This document shows, piece by piece, positions 6,801 to 13,492 of a stretch of DNA of 25,506 bases. The translations under genes were made by a program, and so were the position numbers. How positions within the stretch are numbered: the first letter of the stretch is position 1; the number at the start of each line of letters is the position of its first letter. Source of the stretch: a virus; the IMG/VR virus record IMGVR_UViG_3300050821_000535, positions 1-25,506 of that record. One strand, given 5' to 3'. The notes beneath the pieces are model-generated. The model was not told where the DNA came from, searched no databases, and was given only the letters and a program-made list of their open reading frames with translations.

Positions 6801-6845
6801 GACTTCTAGAGCAACGCGCTTTGGTAATCGGGAAGGAAGGATGAG

Positions 6846-7193
6846 ATGACGCCCAAGCCTAAATTGTCGCTCAAGTTTCTGAAGGAGAAGTATCCGCGAC
6901 CACTGCGAGCCATAGATGGATGCAGCATTGACGACCACTATTGCGTGGGCGGGGCGCTCTGCCGCGAAGCAGGGATGCAGGACAAGTCATTCCCGAACGA
7001 TACAGAGATCATGGACGCCCTTTATCGAGTCAACCCACACATTGAGCGCTACGAACTTAACGACAGAGACTACGTAAACCTGATGGGCCAAATTAAAAGC
7101 CTCACGAAGGCCAATGATGCAGGAGACTTCGATTTAGCTTGGCACATCCTCGGAGACTTACTTAAGTGGCGGTCAGGTGGAAGCGCTAGCTGA
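6846..7193 (+). CDS. hypothetical phage protein with Y-C-V-G-G-A core
   Basis: 115 residues from ATG 6846, with GGAAGGATGAG upstream providing the ribosome-binding site. Core motif DDHYCVGGALCREAGM is at about 27-42; the rest is helical (YELNDRDYVNLMGQIKSLTK) and ends FDLAWHILGDLLKW. The pattern 'cysteine strand with small residues, then helix' matches the genes at 4277 and 6384. Function unknown. Confidence 0.65.
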   Translation: MTPKPKLSLKFLKEKYPRPLRAIDGCSIDDHYCVGGALCREAGMQDKSFPNDTEIMDALYRVNPHIERYELNDRDYVNLMGQIKSLTKANDAGDFDLAWHILGDLLKWRSGGSAS

Positions 7194-7223
7194 TGCCGAT
7201 CACCGAGAACTCGGTTTGGGAAA

Positions 7224-7541
7224 ATGGGCTACGGACGATCTGAAACGCCTTGCTACCAGTTTAAGGTTTGGCCCGCGAATCCAGGACTATGCGGCAGGTG
7301 TGCATGGCCTGAGCGCGAGCATAAGGAGAGAGCGATGCAACCACATCAGGAACGGGTAGTAGCTGAGTTGAAAGACCTCACCTCAAAGCGCGAAAGGCTC
7401 GGAACCTTTATCAGTAATCCAACGAACTCAACCTATGCTGCATTGCCCGATGCCGAGAAAACTAGACTGCGCAGGCAGTTCGACATCATGGTTCAGTACG
7501 AAGGCGTGCTTCAAGAGCGAATCGACAACTTCGCGGCGTAG
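7224..7541 (+). CDS. phage protein: Cys/Trp motif joined in frame to 'MQPHQ' helical domain
   Basis: 105 residues from ATG 7224. Residues 1-37 carry CYQF...PGLCGRCAWPEREHK, a small cysteine motif. From M38 (ATG 7335) comes MQPHQERVVAELKDLTSKRE, then LPDAEKTRLRRQ and MVQYEGVLQERIDNF, which looks like a common stand-alone phage protein of about 65-70 residues. A strong site, AAGGAGAG, precedes ATG 7335, so the second part may be made alone, or both forms may exist. The start at 7224 has a weak site and overlaps a 16-codon ORF (7193-7243). Function unknown. Confidence 0.6.
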   Translation: MGYGRSETPCYQFKVWPANPGLCGRCAWPEREHKERAMQPHQERVVAELKDLTSKRERLGTFISNPTNSTYAALPDAEKTRLRRQFDIMVQYEGVLQERIDNFAA

Positions 7542-7568
7542 GTCGGGGAAGGATAGGAACGTGAAGCC

Positions 7569-8648
7569 ATGACACCTAACCCAGACGGGGCAAGCAAGCT
7601 GCGGGAAGAGCTGTGGGCTATGCGTAAGCGTTTGGGACACAATGGAATCGTGCTGGACATTGATGAACTTATTGTGTTCATCGAATCCTCACGCCACGAC
7701 GCCATCGCGGCGACCAAAGAGGCGTGCGCACAGGCCCTTGATGGCTTAGGAGTCACGGAGAACGAGATTACGTTACGCCAGTGGTGCCAAGAAACCATCC
7801 GCGCACTACCCGGCCCCGACCTCTCGGCTGCGAATTGCGGTCAAGGCGGTCACGAATATGGCGATGGCTGCGCGGATTGTAGGGATGCCAAAGCGGCACT
7901 CGCGCTGTTCGCGGGGCAGGTGGCTGGGCACATGTTCGTCGGCTGTCGCGATCCATTCCACGATGGCCGCGTACTATGTGCCTGCAACGCTGTCCTCAAA
8001 GAGGATTACCGCACGAGTAACACTACAGATCAGCAAGCATGGCAGCAACACATCCTCGCCCTCGTTCCGAACCCAAACGCACTCGCGGAGCATGATGCGG
8101 CGCTGGTGGCTCCGTTGCGTGAATTACTGGAGCACGACCGCAGCCAAGTTGCCTTGCACATAACCGCAATTATAAAGGCTGTAAAGTCACGCGATTGGCT
8201 GACGGAAGGCCGCGGACCCTACGAGTGGAACGACGACAACTGGCACAAAGAGTTTGCTGCCGCCGCGACGGAAATATTGGAAGCCGCTGAACCTCTTGAA
8301 AGAATTGCCGCCGACTGGACGGAGTGCTCGCGAAAGAATGAAGATGTAGTTCAAGCGCGCATCAACCTGAAAGCCGACAACGCCGCACTCCGCTTAGAAC
8401 TTGAGCGAGAGCGTAATCCAGCCAAGGTGCAAGCCGTACTAGATTTGCTAGCCGAGCGAGACAAACTCAAGGCGCAGATCGCCAGCGCGGAAGCGAAGGC
8501 GGCACGCGATGGATTTAGCGCTGGTGTTATGCTGGCGCAACTTTATGAGTGCCCCACTTTCGAGTTGGCCTTGAAGGAAACAACGCTAGGCGAAAAGCCG
8601 TGGGCCAAAGCGGAGCAGCAGGCCGAAGCCAAGGAGGGTGCGAAGTGA
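7569..8648 (+). CDS. large hypothetical protein with C-terminal coiled coil
   Basis: 359 residues from ATG 7569, the longest early gene. No domain is recognised. The N-terminus is helical (SKLREELWAMRKRLG); the middle has cysteine/histidine clusters (NCGQGGHEYGDGCADCRD at about 97-114 and CRDPFHDGRVLCACNAVL at about 127-144) that could bind zinc. The last 120 residues form a probable coiled coil (ERIAADWTECSRKNEDV through LLAERDKLKAQIASAEAK). It ends with an Ala/Glu/Lys-rich tail. The stop overlaps GTG 8645. The mosaic look suggests several short phage modules joined together. Function unknown. Confidence 0.65.
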   Translation: MTPNPDGASKLREELWAMRKRLGHNGIVLDIDELIVFIESSRHDAIAATKEACAQALDGLGVTENEITLRQWCQETIRALPGPDLSAANCGQGGHEYGDGCADCRDAKAALALFAGQVAGHMFVGCRDPFHDGRVLCACNAVLKEDYRTSNTTDQQAWQQHILALVPNPNALAEHDAALVAPLRELLEHDRSQVALHITAIIKAVKSRDWLTEGRGPYEWNDDNWHKEFAAAATEILEAAEPLERIAADWTECSRKNEDVVQARINLKADNAALRLELERERNPAKVQAVLDLLAERDKLKAQIASAEAKAARDGFSAGVMLAQLYECPTFELALKETTLGEKPWAKAEQQAEAKEGAK

Positions 8649-8917
8649 TTCCAGTTGACCCAGCAATCGAAGAATTGGAGCTTGTCACCTATGCAAAGGA
8701 TCAGCCCGAGTATATTCCTCTTCCAGTTAGGCGCGATGTGCACGGGGCGGTAGTGACTTGCTGGAAACTTTCATCCATCGAGCGAGTGCGGATGCTATTG
8801 CAGGGACGCTTCTATCTAACGATCCTGACGTTCAATAGTCCGCTGCAACCCATTCGTATCGAAATGGACAAGCCAGAGGCAAGCGCAAGCGGAGGCGGGG
8901 ATACCGAAAGGAGTTAG
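8645..8917 (+). CDS. small phage orphan, 'LTF.sPLQPI' family
   Basis: 90 residues from GTG 8645 in a GTGA overlap with the upstream stop. The recognisable part is VTCWKLSSIERVRMLLQGRF, then YLTILTFNSPLQPIRIEM at about residues 59-76. This Trp-Lys-Leu-Ser ... Glu-Arg ... Gly-Arg ... PLQPI pattern recurs in small phage proteins of unknown function. The tail is disordered (SASGGGDTERS). No catalytic motif is seen. Confidence 0.65.
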   Translation: MIPVDPAIEELELVTYAKDQPEYIPLPVRRDVHGAVVTCWKLSSIERVRMLLQGRFYLTILTFNSPLQPIRIEMDKPEASASGGGDTERS

Positions 8918-8920
8918 CGA

Positions 8921-9394
8921 ATGGCGGAGCGCTGTCCTTGGCACACATTGCATGAACGCTGTAGTCAGCAAAAAGATCATGACGGTCCATGTACGATGGT
9001 TGCTAGAGAAGTGAAGAAGTACATCGAATTGCCTTTCAGTCCTGAGGACGTGAAGAGGGGAGTTAACGAAGTGAGAGAGCTTTGCGGATTCGTAATTGGT
9101 CAAGGTTGCGGCTCTGAGACTCTGCGCTGTAATGCCGCCAAAGGTCACGATGGCTTCCATAGCTATACTTGGGTACAGACCTACGGCGATACTCGCGGTA
9201 CTTACGCCGAGAAAAACTACACCCAGCGCGACCTGGACCTCGCGGTACTGGAGGCGAGGAGTGAGGAAGCGAAACATGCGCGCCAACGTAAGGAGTGGCT
9301 AGAACGCGGTTATGGCGTAGCCTCAGACGAGGAATACATCGCCAACTTGGAGGCCGACCTCCAGAAGCAGAAAGCGGCGATGGGGAAGGCATAG
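8921..9394 (+). CDS. hypothetical protein with two C..H..C knuckles and coiled-coil tail
   Basis: 157 residues from ATG 8921, with AAAGGAG 8 bases upstream. Two similar knuckles are seen: CPWHTLHERCSQQKDHDGPC at residues 5-24, and CGSETLRCNAAKGHDGFH at about 63-80. Both follow the pattern C...C....HdG.(C/H), as in small phage zinc proteins. The C-terminal 50 residues (AVLEARSEEAKHARQRKEW and YIANLEADLQKQKAAM) look like a coiled coil. It may bind nucleic acid or protein; function unknown. Confidence 0.65.
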   Translation: MAERCPWHTLHERCSQQKDHDGPCTMVAREVKKYIELPFSPEDVKRGVNEVRELCGFVIGQGCGSETLRCNAAKGHDGFHSYTWVQTYGDTRGTYAEKNYTQRDLDLAVLEARSEEAKHARQRKEWLERGYGVASDEEYIANLEADLQKQKAAMGKA

Positions 9395-9395
9395 C

Positions 9396-9557
9396 GTGCG
9401 CTGCCCTCACTGTAAGTCGCCTAAGAGCAAGATCGTAATGAGTTCTTACGTCGATTGGGTCATTCTGAGGCTGCGCAGGTGCTTGGACTGTTGCAAAGAA
9501 TATGAGACACAGGAGAAACTAGTACCAAAAGCGGACAAAGTACACCGCATACCTTGA
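9396..9557 (+). CDS. small zinc-ribbon protein, NrdR/Ogr-like finger (53 aa)
   Basis: 53 residues from GTG 9396, one base after the preceding stop. CPHC at residues 3-6 and CLDCC at 29-33 frame a segment with IVMSSYVDWVILRLRR, followed by EYETQE. The spacing, 'RRC.dC..eyeTqE', resembles the zinc ribbon of NrdR and of phage late activators of the Ogr/Delta type, which bind DNA or RNA polymerase. It is the last early gene before the non-coding gap, so a role in switching to late transcription is possible but unproven. Confidence 0.6.
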   Translation: MRCPHCKSPKSKIVMSSYVDWVILRLRRCLDCCKEYETQEKLVPKADKVHRIP

Positions 9558-9583
9558 CTAACCTACATCGAATACCGTATAGC
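9554..9583 (+). promoter_or_regulatory. candidate sigma70-type promoter
   Basis: TTGACT (9554-9559) and TATAGC (9578-9583) are separated by 18 bases, close to the -35 TTGACA and -10 TATAAT consensus. It overlaps the stop of the last early gene and faces the terminase genes, a sensible place for a late promoter. Two mismatches in the -10 keep this uncertain. Confidence 0.3.
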
Positions 9584-10036
9584 TAAGATCAGTTAGGCGC
9601 TCACCGTCAGAGCTGATGTGACGAGGCCACCGAGCTATTAGTCAGATACCCGCTTCCCAAGTCCCACTTAGCAAAAGACAGCAACGCAAAGCCAACTTTG
9701 ACCGTATTCGTGTGCGCGGATTTGAGAGATGGGAATGGCGTGCAATGAGTTCGCCGGCCAGCCGCAAGAAAGAACCTGCACACATGATGGTGATGCAGTT
9801 AACATGACCTTGCAAAGACTAATCAGACCATCCTATCACTTAGGAGAGCAAGGCGAGATCCTCGAGGTAATCTGGGCCGGTGGACCGCTATTGCCGAATT
9901 ACTTGAGGAAGGACGCATTGGCCGGCGATAACATTGGCTCAAACCATTTCGGTGGCAGTCAGCTCTTGAACCCAGGCAAGCACAAACGGTGCAGAGCAAA
10001 GCGCAAGCGATTGGAAGCAGCGCAGACTGAGGGCGA
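9558..10036. other. about 480 bases without a confident gene
   Basis: No frame gives a convincing protein. Short stretches look coding in different frames: 9622-9807 (with SKRQQRKANFDRIRVRGF and FERWEWRAM, but no good start), 9804-10100, and 9803-9928 in a third frame (RRARRDPRGNLGRWTAIAEL). This frame-hopping could reflect decay, a sequencing or assembly indel, or a true leader RNA. A weak structure, GCTC-N7-GAGC, lies near 9600. Confidence 0.5.
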
Positions 10037-10100
10037 GTGCGAGACCTCACTAAGCTATCCGATGAAGTACTCGAACAGACCCATGCCACGGCTGGCGTGA
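9804..10100 (+). CDS. doubtful ORF before terminase small subunit
   Basis: 98 codons from ATG 9804, which overlaps a TGA in another frame (ATGA); the frame is open back to 9729. The product (MTLQRLIRPSYHLGEQGEIL, later HKRCRAKRKRLEAAQTEG) resembles nothing I know and is patchy in composition. It overlaps the small gene at 10037. It could be genuine or an accident of the degraded region. Confidence 0.25.
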   Translation: MTLQRLIRPSYHLGEQGEILEVIWAGGPLLPNYLRKDALAGDNIGSNHFGGSQLLNPGKHKRCRAKRKRLEAAQTEGECETSLSYPMKYSNRPMPRLA

Positions 10101-10174
10101 CCGATATATTGCTCTATGTCGAGACTGGCAAAGAGATTGAACGAAGGGCGCAGTTGAGGGCAGCAAGAGCTTAA
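10037..10174 (+). CDS. tiny protein coupled to terminase small subunit (45 aa)
   Basis: 45 residues from GTG 10037, with GAGGG just upstream. It is helical in character (RDLTKLSDEVLEQTHAT, then DILLYVETGKEIERRAQLRA). Its TAA shares a base with the ATG of the terminase small subunit (TAATG), a classic coupling signal and the main support. Function unknown. Confidence 0.45.
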   Translation: MRDLTKLSDEVLEQTHATAGVTDILLYVETGKEIERRAQLRAARA

Positions 10175-10689
10175 TGCCTGGAGTGAGCAATAAGGCAAGA
10201 GATCGCAGGCTCATCAAGCGTAAGGTTAATGGTGAAACCCTGCCTGAGATAGCAGCTCAAGAAGGCATGACCAAGAATGGCGTGTTCTTAGCCCTTAAGC
10301 GATTGGAGCCGCAACTACTTACAGCACTCAAGCGAGCAGATTACGGATTGGATAAGGCTGTGATGAAGATGGTCGAGCTTGCCGATGCGGAGAAAACAGA
10401 ATTCTTCGCCAAGGATGGAGTTGTAACGCAACAGGTAAATGTAAGGGATAATGGCACATGCTTCAAGGCTCGCGAGACCTTATTGAGACTGCATAGAGGT
10501 TACGGAGACGATAAGGCAGCTCCAACCAACGTATTCGGGAATGGCCCAGTAATGGTGATCGTTGGCGCATCGAACGACAGAATTAAGAGACTTAGGACTG
10601 GAAATATGCTTTCTGCTACGTTAACGCAAGCAGACGAAACAAGTCAGGAAGATACGCAATCAGGCGAAACAAATGAGAGCGCCTCGTAG
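10174..10689 (+). CDS. terminase small subunit (putative)
   Basis: 171 residues from ATG 10174, within a TAATG junction. The small subunit recognises the packaging site and stimulates the large subunit. Residues about 20-46 form a helix-turn-helix (LPEIAAQEGMTKNGVFLALK). A central helical and beta part follows (VMKMVELADAEKTEFFAKDG, VTQQVNVRDNGTCFKARETL), similar in layout to small subunits in which a conserved strand pair precedes 'R.e.L.rL.g.yg'. The C-terminal 40 residues are polar and probably disordered. The call rests on HTH, size and position before the large subunit; another HTH regulator is the alternative. Confidence 0.6.
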   Translation: MPGVSNKARDRRLIKRKVNGETLPEIAAQEGMTKNGVFLALKRLEPQLLTALKRADYGLDKAVMKMVELADAEKTEFFAKDGVVTQQVNVRDNGTCFKARETLLRLHRGYGDDKAAPTNVFGNGPVMVIVGASNDRIKRLRTGNMLSATLTQADETSQEDTQSGETNESAS

Positions 10690-10698
10690 CCAACGAGG
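10682..10698 (+). terminator. hairpin over terS stop, no T-tract
   Basis: CCTCG-TAGCCAA-CGAGG forms a 5-base-pair GC-rich stem with a 7-base loop that contains the stop codon of the terminase small subunit. No run of T follows, so an intrinsic terminator is unlikely; mRNA stabilisation or a Rho-type pause is possible. Confidence 0.2.
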
Positions 10699-10754
10699 AG
10701 GCCTGTGGTGTCAAGTCTCATCTTTTGTTGATTATATGTATGGCGACCGAACGC

Positions 10755-10776
10755 TAGGGGTAACAATAGGGGTAAC
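10755..10776 (+). repeat. tandem TAGGGGTAAC direct repeats (period 12)
   Basis: Two exact copies of TAGGGGTAAC, at 10755-10764 and 10767-10776, are separated by 2 bases. A weaker third copy, CCGGGATAAC at 10803-10812, starts 36 bases after the second, so all three share a 12-base phase. They lie in the 196-base gene-poor leader (10690-10885) before a possible ribbon-helix-helix gene, and look like an operator. Otherwise I see no gene in this leader. Confidence 0.5.
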
Positions 10777-10885
10777 GCAGCGTTTAGGATGGTCAGAAAC
10801 AACCGGGATAACCCCTCGGAGGGACTCCCGCGGCTTGAACCGGGTTCTCGTTGGTTGAAGCGCACGCACTACCGGGGTGTTTTTA

Positions 10886-11332
10886 ATGTTGGAGTCCCAC
10901 ATTCATACATCACATACTCCAGTATCTACGGTAGAAACAGAGGCGCCCGTATTAACTACAGCACAAAAGGGTAGACCTAGAAAATTCGACAAGCGCAAGG
11001 CGGTCACGATTTACGTCTCAGAGGCCGATTGGAAGTGGATTCGATTGCAGTCTGGTGAGCTTTCAGTGTCTGAGTGGTGTGGTGAAGTCCTATTGAGCAA
11101 GGTTCGCGGACAGCAAGGCACAGAGGCGATTCTCGCGGAGTACGAAAAGAACCACCCAGAGCACGCAGAGATTGACCGTGCCGCTTTATCTATGACTAAG
11201 GGTGTCGCTGAGCAACTTCATGCGATTATCAAAGAAGCCGTGAAGCCTGTAAAGAAAGTAAAAACCTGCGCCCACGGCAAAGAGAAGGGCTATCACTGCT
11301 GGCAATGCCGGGGATTGGCGAACGTCGAATGA
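10886..11332 (+). CDS. possible ribbon-helix-helix DNA-binding protein with C-terminal zinc motif
   Basis: 148 residues from ATG 10886; GTG 10877 is an alternative start. After a disordered N-terminus comes GRPRKFDKRKAVTIYV (29-44), in which KAVTIYV would be the DNA-contacting strand, then helix SEADWKWIRLQS (45-56) and helix SVSEWCGEVLLSKVR (60-74). This order fits the Arc/CopG fold. Residues 127-142 (TCAHGKEKGYHCWQCR) carry C128, H130, H137, C138 and C141, a likely zinc site. The tandem direct repeats about 110 bases upstream could be its operator. The RHH assignment is from pattern only. Confidence 0.5.
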   Translation: MLESHIHTSHTPVSTVETEAPVLTTAQKGRPRKFDKRKAVTIYVSEADWKWIRLQSGELSVSEWCGEVLLSKVRGQQGTEAILAEYEKNHPEHAEIDRAALSMTKGVAEQLHAIIKEAVKPVKKVKTCAHGKEKGYHCWQCRGLANVE

Positions 11333-11601
11333 GCCACAAGTACCCGCTTTCCAAGGCTGGCTTCCTGAATTCCATCTCCAAGCTCAATTTGCAGCAAGGC
11401 GACGTAATCGTGTGTAAGGACTTCGAGACGCTAAATTACCTCTCGAAGGTCCATATGCCGCTGCCTTTCACGGTTCCACTGGTTTTCTCGCCGCAAGGGG
11501 TCAATAAGCTCAGCCGGCAGGATTTGATGAATCTCATCGAACAGTTAGACCAGACGACCGAAACGCCTGCTTCTGTGGAGATGCCCTCAGCTCCGCTATG
11601 A
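11329..11601 (+). CDS. hypothetical protein between regulator and terminase
   Basis: 90 residues from ATG 11329, overlapping the previous stop (ATGA). It has a regular alpha/beta look (FLNSISKLNLQQGDVIVCKD, then PFTVPLVFSPQGVNKLSR), ending in a helix (QDLMNLIEQLDQ) and a disordered tail. I know phage orphans of similar character near terminases, but cannot name a family. It is coupled to the next gene by ATGA. Confidence 0.6.
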   Translation: MSHKYPLSKAGFLNSISKLNLQQGDVIVCKDFETLNYLSKVHMPLPFTVPLVFSPQGVNKLSRQDLMNLIEQLDQTTETPASVEMPSAPL

Positions 11602-11756
11602 AAGATACCTTGAAGTCAGTGCTCTCCCTTTCGCAGCAAGACAAGGATGAAGTGATGTACCGGCTCATGTTTGGTAAGGGTTGGAAGTTTTGTCCCAGAT
11701 GTGGGGAGGGACTTCCAAGATTGCCAAAGATTCACAAATGCCACGAAGTTGACTAA
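11598..11756 (+). CDS. tiny zinc-finger protein overlapping terL start (52 aa)
   Basis: 52 residues from ATG 11598 (ATGA overlap). The helical N-half, LSLSQQDKDEVMYRLMFG, is followed by FCPRCGEGLP and KCHE, a three-cysteine-plus-histidine zinc site. It overlaps the proposed TTG start of the large terminase gene by 8 bases, so the two may be translationally coupled. Function unknown. Confidence 0.55.
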   Translation: MKDTLKSVLSLSQQDKDEVMYRLMFGKGWKFCPRCGEGLPRLPKIHKCHEVD

Positions 11757-13335
11757 AGCCGCTGCTCAACAAATCGTATTTGAGCCATCCTCTCCAGTAG
11801 CCGATTCCTACATCTGGAACACCAAGCGCGAGTCGATGTTCGATGGCGGGGTGGGAAATGGCAAAACCACTTCCGGCATCCAAAGACTGCTTATCCTGGC
11901 AAAAGAGTTCCCCGGCTCCCGCTGGGCTGTAGCGCGTCAAACCTACAAGAGCCTGGTTAACACGACTCGCAAGACCTTTGACAAGCTTTGCCCTCCACAC
12001 TGGATCAAGCGCGACGTTAAAGAAGAAATGACGCTCCAGAACGGCGCTCAGATCCTCTGGATGCACCTCGACGACATGAGCGAAGGCGATCTCCGGTCAC
12101 TTGAAATTAACGGAGCATTCGTTTCACAGGCAGAAGAAATCGCTCCCGAGATGTGGGAATACATGGACTCCCGCATCGGACGATGGTCGAGGCCGGAATG
12201 GAAGCAGCCCTGCCCTCCGTATCTTTGGGGGGAGTGCAACGTCAACGGGCACGATTGGGTGTACTTCCGGTTCCATCCCGAAGTGTTTGGGAATAACGAC
12301 GTGAAGCACTACGCGGATGGCGGGCTCACCTGGGAGGGCCACCCAGACCGCTTTTACTGTTTCGGCTCGAGCGCAATCAATAAGCCCATGCTCGATAAGT
12401 ACGCTCCTGGCTATTACGACATGCTGATGCGTAAGCCGGAAGCCTGGAAGCGCAGATGGGTTTACGGGTCAAGGGACATATTCGAGGGAGCTATCCACCC
12501 CGACTTCAGGAGAGAGATACACGTTTATGACGCTGATAAGTTCGATCCCTTTGAGTGTATGGACGTTAAGTCTTGTTGGGGATGGTTTGATTACGGCTTA
12601 TCTGCTCCGACGTGTCTTTTGCTCTCGGCGTCCACGAGCGATAACTACCATTTCATCACTCATGAATACTACAAACGATCCACTCCCGGACGAACGATCA
12701 CGATTAGAGAGCATGCAAGCGCAATACTTAAACTCATGCGCGACAACCGGTATTCAGTCAGGGGAGTTTACGCCGACCCAAGCGTTTTTTTCGAGTCTAC
12801 TCGGGACCGCAGGACTCAAGTAACCTCCACCGCTCAGGAGTACCGCGAGTGCGGGCTCTACCTTATCAAGGCCGATAACAATGAAATCGCTTCTATCTCC
12901 AACCTGCAAGAACTTATGCATGTCAACCCTGTACTGCGGAATCCTCTTACTAAGGCTAGCGGTTCGCCGCGCCTATTTATCTCTTCCCGCTGCGAGAACC
13001 TGATCGACCAGATCCAACTCCAGCGCCATGCGGAAACACGTAACCCCTTAACCGGAGAGAAAGAATTCACAGAAGAACGGGCTGCAGGTATTCCCGACCA
13101 CGCTTACGATCCGCTGCGATACTTCGCCAACTCGTCGGTATGGCAAGCAATTCGAGTCAGGGAGCAGCCCCCGGCTCCGCAGTACCGCACCACGCCTGTA
13201 AACACGCAGCCTGTAAAGGGCTATGCAACTCCCAGTCAAATGCCACGAACGAGAACAACCGAATGGCGACAGCTACAGAAGCCTCCCATGCCCAACAGGG
13301 TAGAGCAGAAACAGGCATGGTGGAGCGGAGAGTGA
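11749..13335 (+). CDS. terL: terminase large subunit
   Basis: 528 residues. The motor packages DNA into the procapsid with an N-terminal ATPase and cuts it with a C-terminal RNase H-like nuclease. The Walker A motif GGVGNGKTT is at 33-41; the Walker B-like NGAFVSQAEEI at 121-131 has E129/E130 as the likely catalytic carboxylate region. The nuclease shows WFDYGLSAPTCLLL with D281, VYADPSVFF with D343, and GIPDHAYDPLRYF with D450 and D454. The frame is open to 11671, but TTG 11749 gives the usual short lead before Walker A and overlaps the previous gene by only 8 bases; its ribosome-binding site is weak. The last 60 residues are Pro/Gln-rich. Confident call; start uncertain. Confidence 0.92.
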   Translation: MTKAAAQQIVFEPSSPVADSYIWNTKRESMFDGGVGNGKTTSGIQRLLILAKEFPGSRWAVARQTYKSLVNTTRKTFDKLCPPHWIKRDVKEEMTLQNGAQILWMHLDDMSEGDLRSLEINGAFVSQAEEIAPEMWEYMDSRIGRWSRPEWKQPCPPYLWGECNVNGHDWVYFRFHPEVFGNNDVKHYADGGLTWEGHPDRFYCFGSSAINKPMLDKYAPGYYDMLMRKPEAWKRRWVYGSRDIFEGAIHPDFRREIHVYDADKFDPFECMDVKSCWGWFDYGLSAPTCLLLSASTSDNYHFITHEYYKRSTPGRTITIREHASAILKLMRDNRYSVRGVYADPSVFFESTRDRRTQVTSTAQEYRECGLYLIKADNNEIASISNLQELMHVNPVLRNPLTKASGSPRLFISSRCENLIDQIQLQRHAETRNPLTGEKEFTEERAAGIPDHAYDPLRYFANSSVWQAIRVREQPPAPQYRTTPVNTQPVKGYATPSQMPRTRTTEWRQLQKPPMPNRVEQKQAWWSGE

Positions 13336-13466
13336 GAAGCTCTTACTGCATGAAGGCTAAGCCGGATGAAGGGAATTGCGATCTCTGCCGACTCTGCGGA
13401 CGATGCTTCACCCACGACATGCGGAATGGTTCAGCGCATTGCCCCTGCTTGAGGATTAGGCCATAG
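13332..13466 (+). CDS. tiny cysteine-rich protein (44 aa)
   Basis: 44 residues from GTG 13332, in a GTGA overlap with the terL stop. Six cysteines after the first (CDLCRLCGRCFTHDM, then HCPCLR) make one or two zinc sites likely. Gene size and coupling match the other small finger proteins of this phage. It sits between packaging motor and portal, which is unusual for such a protein. Function unknown. Confidence 0.5.
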   Translation: MRSSYCMKAKPDEGNCDLCRLCGRCFTHDMRNGSAHCPCLRIRP

Positions 13467-13492
13467 CTACTAACTTCGTTTCATCTTTCGGG

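Noticed and set aside
6797-6844. 15-codon ORF with ATGA overlap
   Set aside because: Too short to support as a gene; it may only couple translation to the next gene.
9590-9665. tRNA-like piece with a D-arm-like GCTC-N7-GAGC
   Set aside because: No matching acceptor stem, no anticodon arm and no GTTC-type T-loop in the right place.
10867-10884. Possible intrinsic terminator (CACT-ACCGG-GGTG then TTTTT)
   Set aside because: The stem is only 4 pairs with one G-T, and the T-run ends next to a start codon.
10673-10974. Two overlapping 61-codon ORFs in the leader before the RHH-like gene
   Set aside because: They overlap each other and flanking genes, and have no recognisable sequence; the direct repeats explain the repeated GVT in one of them.
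11671-11748. Longer N-terminus for the large terminase
   Set aside because: It would overlap most of the small zinc-finger gene and adds a stretch (FVPDVGRDFQDCQRF) not typical before Walker A.
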